64,000 nt of DNA from Durusdinium trenchii (Eukaryota > Sar > Dinophyceae > Suessiales > Symbiodiniaceae): NCBI GenBank assembly GCA_963970005.1, contig CAXAMN010026805.1, positions 828-64,827 of the forward strand, read 5' to 3'. Numbering within the stretch: position 1 is the first letter of the stretch; each line of letters starts with the position of its first letter. Shown one piece after another: positions 51,856 to 63,244 of this stretch. The position numbers and the translations under genes were made by a program. The notes beneath the pieces were generated by a model. It ran no database searches, had not been told where the DNA came from, and saw only the letters and a list, made by a program, of their open reading frames with translations.

Positions 51856-53902
51856 TATTTACATATTAATTACATATCTTTCCAAACATTCTTCCTGCTT
51901 CCTGCAACTTCTGCTCCAGCTGGAAAGGACATGGATGAAAGAACTCCCGGAATTGATCATGCCCAGGTTCCAATGCTTTCGAACAGTCCACCACGGGTCC
52001 AAGCTTGACACCACAGGCTAACTTTGAGTTGAACATGCCCAGTGAAGATACTGGCTGCCAGAAGCGTGGTGTTCCCACAAGCAAGAGCATGTGAAGATGA
52101 GCCAAGCAGCCTTCGAATTCGGCACCACCTCATCGCTTCTCTCATCTCTCGCGTTCCAAAGAAGGACGGCATTTGCTTTTGCTCGGAGACACCGAGACCA
52201 CCCCTCGACGGCGTTGGCGCCATGGGGCGCTCGAGTCTTTGCCCTGGATCAGAGCTCTGAGAGAGACCGAGATAAGACCGAGAGAGAGAGAGGCCAACCT
52301 AATTGTCATGGCCTCCAATCGACTTGCGTTGGCCTCCAACCTAAGAGAGAGAGAGTGAACTGCCCTCCAAACAAACATCCCATTCATGTTCGAACTGCAA
52401 TGGTTTGTTGATGTTCATTTCGTTCAAAGGTAGCAGCAGATCCTTCAGCATGCCCAGAAAACCGCAGGACTAGAGTCTAGAGACAGTGACAGGATTCTGT
52501 CGCTGAGATTTTCATGCTGCGAGGAGACTGGAACTGTGAACACTTGGAATGTCGAGCGACAATTTGGATTTGTCTCTTGCAACAGCGGCCGTGCCTGACC
52601 CCAGAAATGATCTTGTTTCTGTGACATATGCACCTGGAAAAACAGCACAGTCTTCGAGAGTTTTCTGCACAGGCATTGCTCCCTCCTTATTGTTTGCTTT
52701 CTGGATGCTTTTTTTTTGAGGCTCGGATGTGTTTCTTCACGCTGAAGGTTTCAAGGACGTCGATGTTCCTCTGGACATGTGATTTTACACATTTTGTTTT
52801 TTTAATTTTTCTTTTACAAACGCGCGTCGCTTCGGGCTTGTTCGTTTTCGGGCCCCAACATGGGCTACATCGCTTCTTTCCCCCCCCACGTTTTGACCGA
52901 AGTCCTGCGGGGTTTTCCACTCCCGCCGCGTTTGCCAGGTCCGCGACCGGGTGAAGAAAAGCGGCCTCAAACGCCGATGCCTCGGACCTTCGACCTTCGT
53001 CCGACCGTCCCGTGCGACCGTGTGACGGTCACGCCACGGTCAGGAGGTGACCAAGTGCGCTTCGATGTGAAGGACCCGCGCGACGCGTCGCGGCGGGGCG
53101 ACGTGCCTCGGACTCGGCCTCGGCCGCGACCAGGAACCTGGTGGCTCTGGCAGGAAGCCAGAGGCTCCGACCGTCCTCCATCGATGTCCCGTGTTTTTTT
53201 TTTTGCCTTTCTTGATTTCTTTTTTCGAAGAACATCGGCCCACTCCGAAGGCCAAGAACGTGGAACTCGACGAACGGAAGAGAGGCCAACCCAGAGCCGG
53301 TGCTCAAAAGTCCCCCTGTCCCAGCACACATCCATCGACCGTCGGCAACTTCGCCTGTGTGCAGGCTCTCGACGTTCTCGAAGCAGATCAAGAAGTGGCT
53401 CCCGGACCAGGATGGGTCAGGTCTACGGTAGCAATCAAGCGAAAAAGGTCAGGTCTACAGGTCAGCAAAGAAAGGAACAGCAAAGGACATATAGACCTAT
53501 ATAGACCTATTATACAACGGACATATTGTATCAACGGACATTATTCACAAAGGACATATTATACAACGGTATGCGATAGTATCAAAAGCGTCGATGCTTT
53601 GTGAAGAACTTCAGATGGAACGTTCTCGTTCCGATGCCCCTGTTTTGAAGGCGGAGAAGATCTGATAGCCGGCGAAATCGCAGATGAGCAAGCTAGCCCG
53701 ACTCAATGAATCCAATGAGTAGAAAAGAAGGGAGAAAAAAGAGGTGACGAGTACGAGGATAACCCTCACATAGATGGGATTAGGCATTGGACACACGTTT
53801 CCATCCTTGAGTAACTGTATACGCACTTTTTTCTTTTAAATCTTTTTTTGTAATGTCGTGATTTAGCTCTATCCTGTGAGCTGAGCGTGGCACGGCGCTG
53901 GC
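51856..53902. other. Spacer with candidate exons
   Basis: Mostly short frames. A GC-rich stretch at 52,940-53,440 has + frames such as KNVELDERKRGQPRAGAQK and QALDVLEADQEVAPGPGW that end at plausible splice sites, but no family is recognised. A 90 bp tract at 53,480-53,570 is built from repeats of GGACATATT/AGACCTATAT. Confidence 0.3.
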
Positions 53903-56090
53903 ATGGCCACATGGAAGTTGTCAGTTCGTTTTTGTTCTCACCTCAAAGGCATGCATCCAAGAGTTGGCAGCGGCGTTGAGATCCAACTCGACCCTGCAGA
54001 AGCTGGATGTCCAGGTCAGGTATGTCTCTGTCGCAATCCAGAAACCCAGCTGGTGAAACAATGTGGAAAGGAGGAAATTGAAACACGCCTGTTGGTTTGG
54101 AGAGCTGATGTTTGAGTTTTCACAAGGCCAACTTCTTGGAGATGTGCGACCTCACTGTCTCCCTCTCAGAAATAGCTCGACTCACACGTGGTAACGTGGT
54201 CAAAGGTGGTCACCGCAGTGGATTTTTGGTCATTTCTGTGACTGGTCCGACTTGTCTCCGCTTTTCATCCCATTTTTGCAGGTGATATTTGAAGCCCTGG
54301 CTGAGAACACAGGTCTAAAGGCCGGAGTTTTCCTGCATTGGCACTTGGTGAAGCTATGATGATTGGAGGACCTGAAGGTGAATCTTCAAGCCTGTGCAAA
54401 GGGAAGCTTCAGGGACTTGATGAAGGAGCAGGCAAGGGGAAAACAAAACCACGAGTCCCACATGGTAGCTTGAAGGTGGACGTTTTTTCCATTTTTCTCC
54501 TCGGTTTTTGGGGGTCGCTTTGGTCCTCCAACGAATTCCCCCGCAAATAAGACGACCACTCCGGGAGTCTCCGACAGTAGGGTCTCGACGTCGGCATTCG
54601 GCATGAAGCGTGGAGTTCCATCCTTCTTGTTCAAACAAGTGGAAGGTGGTGTTTCTTTGGCATCAACATGCTTTCCACATGGGGAGACTATAGCTTCCGT
54701 TGAATCAAAGCTTAGAATTGATTTGGTTTGGCTTGCTGATGCACTGGGGAAGGGATGGGAAGGGAACTGCCAGGGGAACGATGTCTACAAGGCAGCAGCT
54801 GCTGCTTTTCGCAGCAATCGAAGCTTGATCAAGCTGGATTTGCCATCTCCTGAGCCGCTATTTTGGAGTTTTTTCTTTTTTTTTTCCAACTGTAGCCCAA
54901 GCAAAGAAACGGTGCATTGTTTGCGAGCTCAGCCAACATGTGTTGCATCAGAGAGATTGAATGGGAGATGGCAAAAGGAGTTTCCAACAGTTTGCTTTGT
55001 TCACAAGGATTCTGTTGCAGCGGCATTGGCAAGATCAGATTTGCAGGGGCTTGATGCAAAACAAGGAGGACGGTTATGAGCCCAAGATGAGCTAAGTTTC
55101 GTTGTTCCTGAGAAGCACTGCATTTAGCAGCGCTTATACTTATGTGCAACTTGAGAAATAAGGGGCCGACGGAATCTTGAGGCTTATTACAGACATTTAT
55201 TGCAGGAGCAGCGCAAATCGGAAGCAAAGGCTGGTGAGATTGGAGATCGCAGCGCCAAATTTTGCATCGAGCTTGTGGCTAAATCCACAGGATGACTGCT
55301 AGCGTGGGCTTGCTGCACTCTCATGAGTGGGGCTGATCTTGGGACGCTGCATTCGCAGCTGAAGGGATAGATTTCAGCAGAATTCAAAGCTTGCAAGCCG
55401 ATAGTTGTTATTTGTGTGTAGGGTGTCCGACACCATCTAAGCAGTTTCACCTGACGCGGAAGAGGGAAAATCCAGAGGATTTCAAGACAAATCCAGATAC
55501 CGTTTGGTGCACGTTCTCGTATGAATCTCACTCACTGTTTGCCCATATGCTGTTGCAGCTTCGAGTTGTGTGATTGTGCGCATGTAGTAGTGGGAGGTTG
55601 GCAAACAAAGCATGCTAGACGTGTCCTAGAAGCCATGGACTTGGAACATTGTGACATCCCATTTCACGCAGACTGAGGATATCTGAGGATCATTCAAGAC
55701 TTACATGAGTTCACAAAAACGCCCAGCAAGGCGACCGCATGAGACTAGCCCAGCTGCACATGTTCAGTGGAAGGGATCTGACAGGATCGAGGTCGGGGGC
55801 GTTGTCCAATGGCAGCCGGAATGGCACTATGGGATGATGAAAGACCACCCTTCGCCGAAGCCTATGCTCTTGACGTCAGTGAGTGTCATTTGACAGTAAA
55901 AGAACCTTTGCGCTGAGGTCCCAGTCCCTGTGGTGCCAACTCTTGATGCCTGCGATGAGCCGGGAGGTCCAGGTTGGGAAAGGAAGATTTTCCAGCCTTT
56001 TCCGTCCTGCACAGGCTTGACAGGAGGCATACTGGCCTGGGGCGATTGTTGGTCGCACGTGATGATCATCCTCTCGAGGCAGCCCTGTTT
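53903..56090 (+). CDS. Exons of an unknown + strand gene
   Basis: An ATG at 53,903 opens MATWKLSVRFCSHLKGMHPR, running in frame to a strong donor CAG/GTATGT at 54,020. A following exon at 54,282-54,320 joins in phase (CPGQ then VIFEALAENTGLK). Later coding-like blocks are about 54,640-54,860 (RIDLVWLADALGKGWEGN), 54,905-55,070 (RWQKEFPTVCFVHKDSVAAA), 55,205-55,291, 55,430-55,573 (NPEDFKTNPDTVWCTFSYE), a block ending at a GTGAGT donor at 55,878 (VGGVVQWQPEWHYGMMKDHP), and 55,919 on (TLDACDEPGGPGWERKIF). The last two join in phase across a short GT-AG intron. I do not recognise the protein, and the exons may belong to more than one gene. Confidence 0.4.
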
Positions 56091-56290
56091 GAAATATTGG
56101 CCGCAAAGTACCTTTGCTCAAGTATTTCTACGCGTCTAAGTTGTTTTCCTTACTTGTCCCTTCACTGATGTTACTGTCATACGTGTGTTGGGATTGACAG
56201 TTTTGCTCGACTGCTCTCAACTTAGTCCTTTAGGCTGTGCTTGTTGTATGGTTGTTGTGCATCAGGTGGTTGTTGTGCATCCAATGTTTG

Positions 56291-56296
56291 TTGCTC

Positions 56297-56331
<35 letters not shown>

Positions 56332-56403
56332 TGCTTGCTTGCTTGCTGGTTGGTTGGTTGGTTGGTTGGTTGGTTGGATTTGTTTGTTTGTTTGTTTGTT
56401 TGT
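56291..56403. repeat. Compound microsatellite (TTGCTG)n-(TTGC)n-(TTGG)n-(TTTG)n
   Basis: Four successive simple-repeat blocks pass into one another over about 110 bp, presumably in an intron or spacer. Confidence 0.95.
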
Positions 56404-57249
56404 CTATGTTGTTTCACATCGAATAAAACACCTAGTCGTACCCGCGGCGTAGCTCAAAAAGAGACCAGTACTTAAACGGTCATTTGTGGTTGAAACCCGT
56501 GAAACATCAGTTTATTTGTTTGTGCATTTTTGCTGCTGCTGCTGCTGTTGTGGTGGTGGTGCCGTACATGCTGAACCTGGTTCGAGTTAGTTTCTGTCTG
56601 TGACTGCTTGTATTTTGCGTTTGGGCCGTCTGTTGCTGTTTTGGCCGTGATATTTTTGTGCCAGCGTACCAAAGGTAGGCTTCAAATATCCACTTCAATA
56701 ACTCATTGTCAGAAACTTGGACACAGGGAAATGGAACCACTTGCCGATGACCTTGATGACAAGGCAACCAAAGATTCTTTGGGACAATAAACTTTAGCTT
56801 CCTCCAAATTCCTGCTTGGTGGTTTCTGGTTAACACGAACTCGTGAATTCTGCTGAGCGTGGTTTCGCCCCAGTGAATAAGTACGAAAAGCCAAAACATG
56901 GAATACGATAGGGAACTTCTAAGTCAAAACAAAAACAGCTTTGTTGACGCTGCCTCATATGTGATATGCGTACTTCTGCTCCTGCGTGTGATGGAAATAG
57001 TCTGATGTGTTGAAATTGCTCCATCGAATACAATAGGGTTTTCCTGCAACCTTGCGTTAGCAATTGAATTGCGTTTAGGATTTGTGAGGGACAGGCGACG
57101 AATGATAGGAATTTTATCTTTTTGGGCTGACTTGCCTTATTCGCTCCAAAGTGACCCTTTCATGGTGTTTAAACTGCCAGTCAGCCGGTCCTGGAGCGTG
57201 GGGACTTGGCGCTCCGCGTTCTTGAGTCGGGTGCCATGCTGGTTTGAGA

Positions 57250-57830
57250 CTATCCCGAGGATGCAGTCAGTTGCACAATGCCCAAGGCTTTCAAGGGATG
57301 ACGGCTGCGGCATCTTTGACAAAGGTCTGTCGCAGGCACAGATTGCGACGCTCCAGGCAACCCTGGATAGCTTGAAGTGTTTGAGGACGGTCGCAACCGT
57401 TGGCACAGAGACGGAGGAGATGAAGTCAGTAAAGTCAGATACGACAAAGAGCGGGCCAGCCACCCAAGACTGTATTGTACCTTTGCATGAATGATACAAA
57501 CTACACTGAGGAAGACAGAATCCTTGTCCCTCCACGTCACCTTGCCAGCTCGCGGCGCTCTCTGCCCTTGAGGTCCCAAGATGATTGTCATAAGCAACTT
57601 TTATTTTGCTTCTTGTGTGTGCGTGGATCAGGTTGCGGAGTTGATAGTGCAAAGGCCCAGAACATGGTGTTTGCAGCCCAGTGACGTTGTTCAGCAGGGC
57701 CCGATACTGCTGGAGGCCGTTTCCTCGCTGAGGCCTTTGCCCATGCGTCTTCGCTTGGTCGTGCCTGTGCTGCTGCCGTTGCTGTTGCAGCAGGCCTATT
57801 TTTCTCATGAGCACTCGCGAAAGGTTTTAA
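57250..57830 (+). CDS. Candidate exons of an unknown gene
   Basis: Two blocks look coding on the + strand. One is about 57,290-57,480 (LSRDDGCGIFDKGLSQAQIA, then helix-rich sequence). The other starts at 57,632 after an acceptor GGATCAG (VAELIVQRPRTWCLQ, then a Leu/Pro-rich hydrophobic segment RLVVPVLLPLLLQQAYF). They may continue the unknown gene at 53.9 kb. The minus strand is also open over much of this span, so the strand call is tentative. Confidence 0.3.
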
Positions 57831-58364
57831 GGCAAATTCCAACATCACATGTCTCTATAACATGTGCTCGCGTCTTGTTGATCAAAACCCAAAATCTGGT
57901 ACAGGTTCAGGGGACATCTACTGCTCCTTTGACTTTGATGGAAATGTAGATTTGCTTGGCCGTATTCTTGTTGTTTTTTGTCCGAGTTTTAGGAAGATTT
58001 CCCGGCGTAGCGTGTGCGCTGTAGACATCGCAAATAGCACAGCAGACACACAGGTGTGTTGCGCCCTATTGTGATTGCATTGAGTCATTCAAATCTTCGT
58101 TATTGATGGTTCAATTCTCATTTATAGCTTTGAATAGAAACTGACATATGGTAGATTCGAAGTCCTGTTTTTTGTGATGCATACCAGGCTGATAGCATGG
58201 CGGTGCAATCCGTGAGGGGCAGAAGACTTTCTTGAAGTATATATAGACAGCTTCAATCAAGGTCACCCTCCTGCAACTCCAGAACTGGACCGCATCAATC
58301 GGTTCGATACCCATGTCACTATGGCCAGTTGGGGCCTTGTTGATAAGGCAGCTTGTTCACACTA

Positions 58365-58620
58365 CTTCAGGCAGACTGAAGTTTGTTCGTTTTACACCGT
58401 TGTTAGAGCACATGTGGATCACTAGCGGGTCGAAATATGAAGCCCGTTTTGCGTGGGAGGAGTGGGGCGGTCAATGATCACACCGTTTTAAATTGAATCT
58501 ATTTCAAGAGCTTTCATGCGTGATTAATTGACCGCCCCGACCTGCTTACTTCACACTTGGTAGGGAGCAAGGGTTGCGATGTGACACAGGTCAAGAAGAA
58601 CAACTTTTGTCTGGGTAGTG
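58365..58620. repeat. Direct repeat copy 1, with inverted repeat
   Basis: About 255 bp that recurs at 58,842-59,068. Shared blocks include CTTCAGGCAGACT, GGTCAATGATCACACCG-TTT, GGGTTGCGATGTGACA and CAAGAAGAACAACTTTTGTC. The two copies differ mainly in the middle. Confidence 0.85.
58464..58538. repeat. 75 bp element with perfect 12 bp inverted repeats
   Basis: GGGGCGGTCAAT at 58,464-58,475 is the exact inverse complement of ATTGACCGCCCC at 58,527-58,538. Pairing extends, with a gap, through ATCAC/GTGAT. It could be a small transposon end pair or a hairpin. The second copy of the surrounding repeat keeps the left arm with one change but has a diverged right arm. Confidence 0.65.
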
Positions 58621-58841
58621 CGTCATACATGAAGCTTTGCATTTTGTTTTAGTTTTTGTGTAGTTTTGGAGGGCATAAGAATCCCCGAAACTACATAATG
58701 ACAGCCCCAAGAAAACATGTTGCAGGCCATGGTTTTTGACCGCTCTCAAAACAACTCAGCAGATGAAGACATATGCAAAATTGGGAGGTTGGGACATGAC
58801 ATGCTAGTATGCGCAAGCCCTGCATTAACATGGCCATCACC

Positions 58842-59068
58842 CTTCAGGCAGACTAAATTTTGTTCTTCTTACGCCGTTGTTATAAACGCATGCGGATCAC
58901 TAGCGGATCGAATTATGCAGCTCATTTTGCTTGGGAGGAGTGGGACGGTCAATGATCACACCGTTTTAAATTGAATTAATTAAGGAACCTTCAATTTTGA
59001 CCGGATTGTAGGGGAAAGGGTTGCGATGTGACAAGGGTCAAGAAGAACAACTTTTGTCTGGGTAGTGG
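58842..59068. repeat. Direct repeat copy 2
   Basis: Second copy of 58,365-58,620, about 477 bp downstream and shortened around the right arm of the inverted repeat. Confidence 0.85.
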
Positions 59069-59079
59069 GGTATTTGGGC

Positions 59080-59576
59080 CAGGGCAATGCTGTGCAGGGC
59101 CCAACGGCTTTCTTGTTTGGAGCGTTTCACATGTGGCGCAGGCAGCATGAAGCGGAGCTCTTGGCTCAGTTCAGTCTATGTTTTTTGAGGTTGAAGACTC
59201 TGATGTTGACTCTCAATTTTGCATTTGTTGAAGGTCGCAATGCATGTTGTGCACGGGCCCTGTGATTCTCTTCTGGCGGACACTGGTTGGCGACCAAGTT
59301 CTTGGATTCATTCCAAGTGCACCAAGCCACTTTATTTGCCTTTCGTTCCCAGGGATGCGAGCTAGATCTTCCAGCCAGCGGCCCTGAACAACTTGGGCAT
59401 ACCCCAAACATTTGAATATTTGGAGGAAACACTCTGGGGAAGGATGCCAGAACTATGCAGCTGCAGCTGTGCTTCTTGAGGCCCCTTCTGCTCTTCCCTA
59501 CGAGGTTTTGGCAGCTTTGGAGCGGCTTATGCCCAAGAGTAAAGAGCAGAGAGTGTATGACTTCAGTGAGTGTGAA
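59080..59576 (+). CDS. Candidate exons of an unknown gene
   Basis: Three coding-like + strand blocks lie close together: about 59,095-59,175 (GPTAFLFGAFHMWRRQHEAE), about 59,271-59,385 (RTLVGDQVLGFIPSAPSHF) and about 59,433-59,573 (LLEAPSALPYEVLAALERLM, then KSKEQRVYDFSE before a GTGAG-type donor). Composition and helix pattern look genuine. No family recognised. They may be the last exons of the unknown gene that starts upstream. Confidence 0.35.
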
Positions 59577-59993
59577 CACATGGTCACGCAACCAAGCATG
59601 GACAGTCACTCAAGTGGTGTGTCGTGAGAGAAATACCTTTTGATATCTGAAGAATGGCTTCACCTACCTCCCTTTTGAGAATCTGGTCAGGAATTTGTAG
59701 AAGATATTTAACGAGTTTTGATCGTCTGACTGTCATTTTAGCTGTGGGCACTTCGGAAGAGATGAAGTGAGTGCCTGACTGACAGTCACTGGGGCACCGG
59801 GGTAGTGCAGGAGATGCTTGAGCAAAGTGCGGGAAATGAGTTTTCGTGGTATTGGTCGCATGTGAGCCTGTCGCGGCCATTTCAACGTTTCCAACCAACC
59901 ACTAACCCTTCTCGCAAACTCAGCAATACAAGGGGCATTCAATTTGCAGTTCGGCTGGACTGTTCAGCTGCCTTTCCTGGCTCAAACCGAAAA

Positions 59994-60535
59994 TCACTCT
60001 TCTTTTCTCTTGTGCAAAATGCCTTCGAGTGCGGTACGAACGGTGCTATCACCGTATGAGACTCCCCCTTTCGTCGCTATAGACGAAATCCTCAGGTAGA
60101 TCACCCGGTCGAAGGTGTCATTGCTCTCCAGCTCCTCTCCCCACATAGTGCGCAGCAAAGCCTCAGTGGCCCGTCCTGCTGTTAGGGCCTCGCAGCGCGA
60201 CGCCAATTTTCAGCCTCCGCTGTACTGTGGGTCACGAACGGCTGGGATGAGCTTTGCCAAGCAATGGGTGCTCCGGCGAAGTAAATCGCCAAACCCTGCA
60301 TACTGCGGTGTCCAGACCCAGTGCCATAGGCGATGTCGTCGAACACTTCGATCATGTTTCCATGTCTTGGGATCTTCAATTGTCCACGAGCGCCCCAAAC
60401 TTGACGCACCTTTCCGGTGTAGTGAAGGTCTCCCGGGGTGCCTTTAACATAGGACAGCATCACCTGGCCCACCTCAATCGCCTTCTTTGGGTTCTTGGTC
60501 ATCAGTCGGCTAATGGCAGCCACCCCCAAAGCCAA
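59994..60535 (-). pseudogene. Copia-like RNase H
   Basis: After SRLMTKNPKKAIEVGQVMLS and VKGTPGDLHYTG, the RNase H core appears as MIEVFDDIAYGTG, RSMQGLAIYFAGAPIAWQSS and SQPFVTHSTAEAE. The frame then shifts to CEALTAGRATEALLRTMWGE. It removes the RNA strand during reverse transcription. The coding signal fades below 59,994. Confidence 0.75.
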
Positions 60536-61317
60536 GTCAGGCCTTGATCTGGTTGAGAGCCACAGAGGGATCCTGCCATGGCCTGTGCTTCACGGACCAA
60601 TCGGATGTCTTTCTCCCCTTGCCCTTCAAAATCCTCCTCCGCAATCTTGAAGTTGGGAAAAGTTGAGCTCTCCTTCACATCCCACCGAACCAGAATCTCC
60701 TGTTCATACTTTTGTTGGGACAGATGGTATCCATCACCTCCTTCATCGGCCTTGATCTCGAAGCCACAGAAATGGACTGGGTCCTGTGATGATGCCCATT
60801 CCACACTCGATGTGGTCCACGTGGCCTGCAGGGAGGTTAAAGCTGACGACAGAGCGGCCTCTTCTCCTGTCAAAAGGGGTTGTCGTCAACGTAGACCGAC
60901 ATAAGCCCGGTCCAGTGACATTCACCTGAGACCACATCAATCTCCTCCAAGCGCCGCAAATTCTCATCGGCGGGTCTTGACGAAATTGCCACGGACCTTT
61001 CTGTCCTCCCTCATTCGAATCCAGCTGACTGCCGGCAATGTTCTATCACGATACTGCGACCAGTCTCTTGGCGACGGGGTCAATCCATACATCGCCAGTT
61101 TGACCAAACAAACCTCTCCCTCACGGGCTAGACCAAGGCGATTGTATACATTGGGGATCTCCATTGCAACCAATTTGCCATCCTCTCTTCTTCGAGCGTT
61201 GAGAAAGGCTACTCGGATGCTACTGCCCATGATTTCATTCAATCTCCACCTTTCTGATGATGGCCTCAGACAATACCCCCATATACCAACCCTGCTCCAG
61301 ATTGGTGATGTCCACAT
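60500..61317 (-). pseudogene. Ty1/copia-type reverse transcriptase
   Basis: AFLNARRREDGKLVAMEIPN opens the palm; LVKLAMYGLTPSPRDWSQYR follows as in copia elements. The catalytic SVYVDDN lies at 60,882-60,893 (YVDD) in another frame, and the thumb is at VHFCGFEIKADEGGDGYHLS then QQKYEQEIL. YVDD and the preceding YGL-x-PSPRDW block identify the Ty1/copia class. Two frame changes make this copy inactive. Confidence 0.85.
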
Positions 61318-61412
61318 GGCCGGACTCCTCCTTCACATCTCCGCCAAGTTCGCTTGTACGAAACGGAGCAACTGGAGCCTAGTGAAAGGGGTCCTCCCAG
61401 GCGCAAGTCGTT

Positions 61413-62231
61413 TCAATGAGGCCGCTGGGCTTGAGCCACCGTCCCAGCTGTTTGGCGCCTCCTCCACATCCCCTCCGCCAGTCGGATCCTCCGCCGCAAA
61501 CCCTTGTGTTTCTGCGCCCTGAAAATTCCCTTCACCGGCCTCCGAGGATGAGTTCGATGGCGTCCCAATGGTCCAGCTGTATAACAATCGTGGCGGCTTT
61601 GGTCTTGGCCCACAATCATCTTGCCAGAGAGATCGACACTCAAAGTGTAGCTTTCTGGATGGCTGATCCGACGGTGGGGTTTGCTTCGTGCTGAGGCCTT
61701 GACGCAATTTTTACAATCACGTCGAGCCGGCGTGTGGTCATGGAGATAGTGATTCCTCCATCCTTCCAGAGCGACTTGACCAAGGGGGCGCAAAGCAGCT
61801 TCAAGGGACGGTGTCACGCCTCGCTGAAGATGATCTTGCAAAGCAAGGGCCAGAGCGACCTTTAAACCTGGCGCCGAGGTTGCGCACTGTTTGGAAGCTT
61901 CGCAGCGCTCCTTCATGGACATGCTGCTATGCTCTTGGTGAACTTCAGGACCAGTTCCACTGGGAGGATCACGAATACCGTCCAACGCTTGGATATCACG
62001 AAGAACCACTGCCAGTGTGGCGGGTTTCCTTCTCACATGACCCATAGGACCTTGGTCGACATGGAGCATCTTGATGTTGTAGGCTTGAGCAAAGGCCTTC
62101 CATGCTTGAGTTCTCCAGATGACATGAACTTCTTTTCTTGTACATCTCCTTGGGACGATACTGAGCTGGATCTTCAGGCTGTTCAACAGGCAAAGCAATT
62201 TGAGGTTCATGCTCCTGGCGGACATCTTCAC
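61413..62231 (-). pseudogene. Copia-like integrase, partial
   Basis: Contains a pre-integrase zinc-binding segment (HYLHDHTPARRDCKNCVKAS, His/His/Cys/Cys). The start of the catalytic core follows at SYTLSVDLSGKMIVGQD, where the Asp would be the first of the DDE triad. After DLSGKM the frame shifts and the rest of the core is not recovered. Integrase would insert the element's DNA copy. Confidence 0.7.
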
Positions 62232-62239
62232 ACAACATG

Positions 62240-63093
62240 TACAGGGCTAGCGTCCGGAACAACAGTACACTGTCACCAATCACCAGGGCTTGCTCTGACG
62301 AAGACAGTGTTGGTAGGCCATATGGATGCTCTTCCGTCCGCAGAATCTCAGAGCTGATACCGTTCGGCAAGGAGGACCGCCGATGATGGCCTTGACTCGG
62401 CCTGAGGCCGCAAGGGACAGCAAGTACTGATAGACTTTGGTTGTCGTGCAAGTCCGCGGCAATCTCTGCATGCAGGTCAATGCGCAAAACCTCAACATTG
62501 CCATGCTGGAGCGTCTTCTCCCAGTACTTGGAGTCAGGACCAGAAAAAAGATGCAAAACGATCTGCTTTGCGCGCTCCAACCTGCGACGTTTTTTTCGGT
62601 TCCACGGAAGGAGGTTCCCATCCAGACTCTGAAGGTTCGACAAGTCTGGAACGACTCTCATCAACACCTCATCAGGGAGAGCGCCGAACATTTTCTTCAA
62701 CTTGTAGGTCAGAGCAATTTCCGTGGAATGCTGAACTGACTGCATCATCTCGATGGATGGGTTCGTCAACATCGACTTCAGCAAGTGAGCCTTGCGCAGG
62801 AGCCGAATCTGCTGCTGCTCCAAACGACCAATCATAGCCCGACCCACTTCACGAGGCACCATCGGGCATCCGTGATGAATCGCCGCCGAGAGATCACGTC
62901 CTTCTTCATCGGACAAGGTGCACTGAGTGTTCTTCCACTCGAACTGGTACCCCAACTCAGCGATGCCACCAAGCGGGACGATCCATGCCTGATCCCATTC
63001 TTCATCACTTGGAGCGGAAAGGAGCACTTTGGAGTCCTGCTTCAACCTGAGTTGCACCTGAATCCAAAAGCACTGTTGCTCCGCTGCTATCAT
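62240..63093 (-). pseudogene. Methyltransferase-like domain between protease and integrase
   Basis: After a linker (SIEMMQSVQHSTEIALTYKL and a basic RKKRRRLERAK), a Rossmann-type start IVLHLFSGPDSKYWEKTL is followed by VEVLRIDLHAEIAADL. In the next frame come SGRVKAIIGGPPCRTVSALR (GGPPC at 62,367-62,381) and, shifted again, RTEEHPYGLPTLSSSEQ. FSGP, IDL and GGPPCRTVS resemble motifs I, II and IV of DNA cytosine methyltransferases. Such a domain is not part of a standard Ty1/copia polyprotein. Activity is unknown and the frame is broken at least twice. Confidence 0.55.
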
Positions 63094-63244
63094 GGTCCAA
63101 TTGGCTCACCTTGATCACACGAAGTTGGAGCGCAAAGGGACTTGAGCAGCTTTGTAGCTTCCTGGAGCAAGGTTTCACCAGATGTTGCCCCAGTCTCCAC
63201 CTTTGGAATCCACCCCTGGTCCAGCTGCACCACCGCCAGAGCAT
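63005..63244 (-). pseudogene. Copia-like aspartic protease
   Basis: The motif VLLDSGAT, with the catalytic Asp-Ser-Gly triad at 63,050-63,064, follows the Gag tail in the expected place. The protease cleaves the Gag-Pol polyprotein. A frame change separates it from both Gag and the downstream domain. Confidence 0.7.

Noticed and set aside
55980..56110. A + frame reading FSVLHRLDRRHTGLGRLLVA, resembling the catalytic block of RluA-type pseudouridine synthases
   Set aside because: The neighbouring exon joins in phase to a different frame here (TLDACDEPGGPGWERKIF), and no other synthase motif appears in the HRLD frame, so the match is probably chance.
57137..57814. A 225-codon minus-strand open frame
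   Set aside because: The + strand has blocks bounded by plausible splice sites and better helix pattern; the minus frame has no recognisable domain. The strand remains somewhat uncertain.
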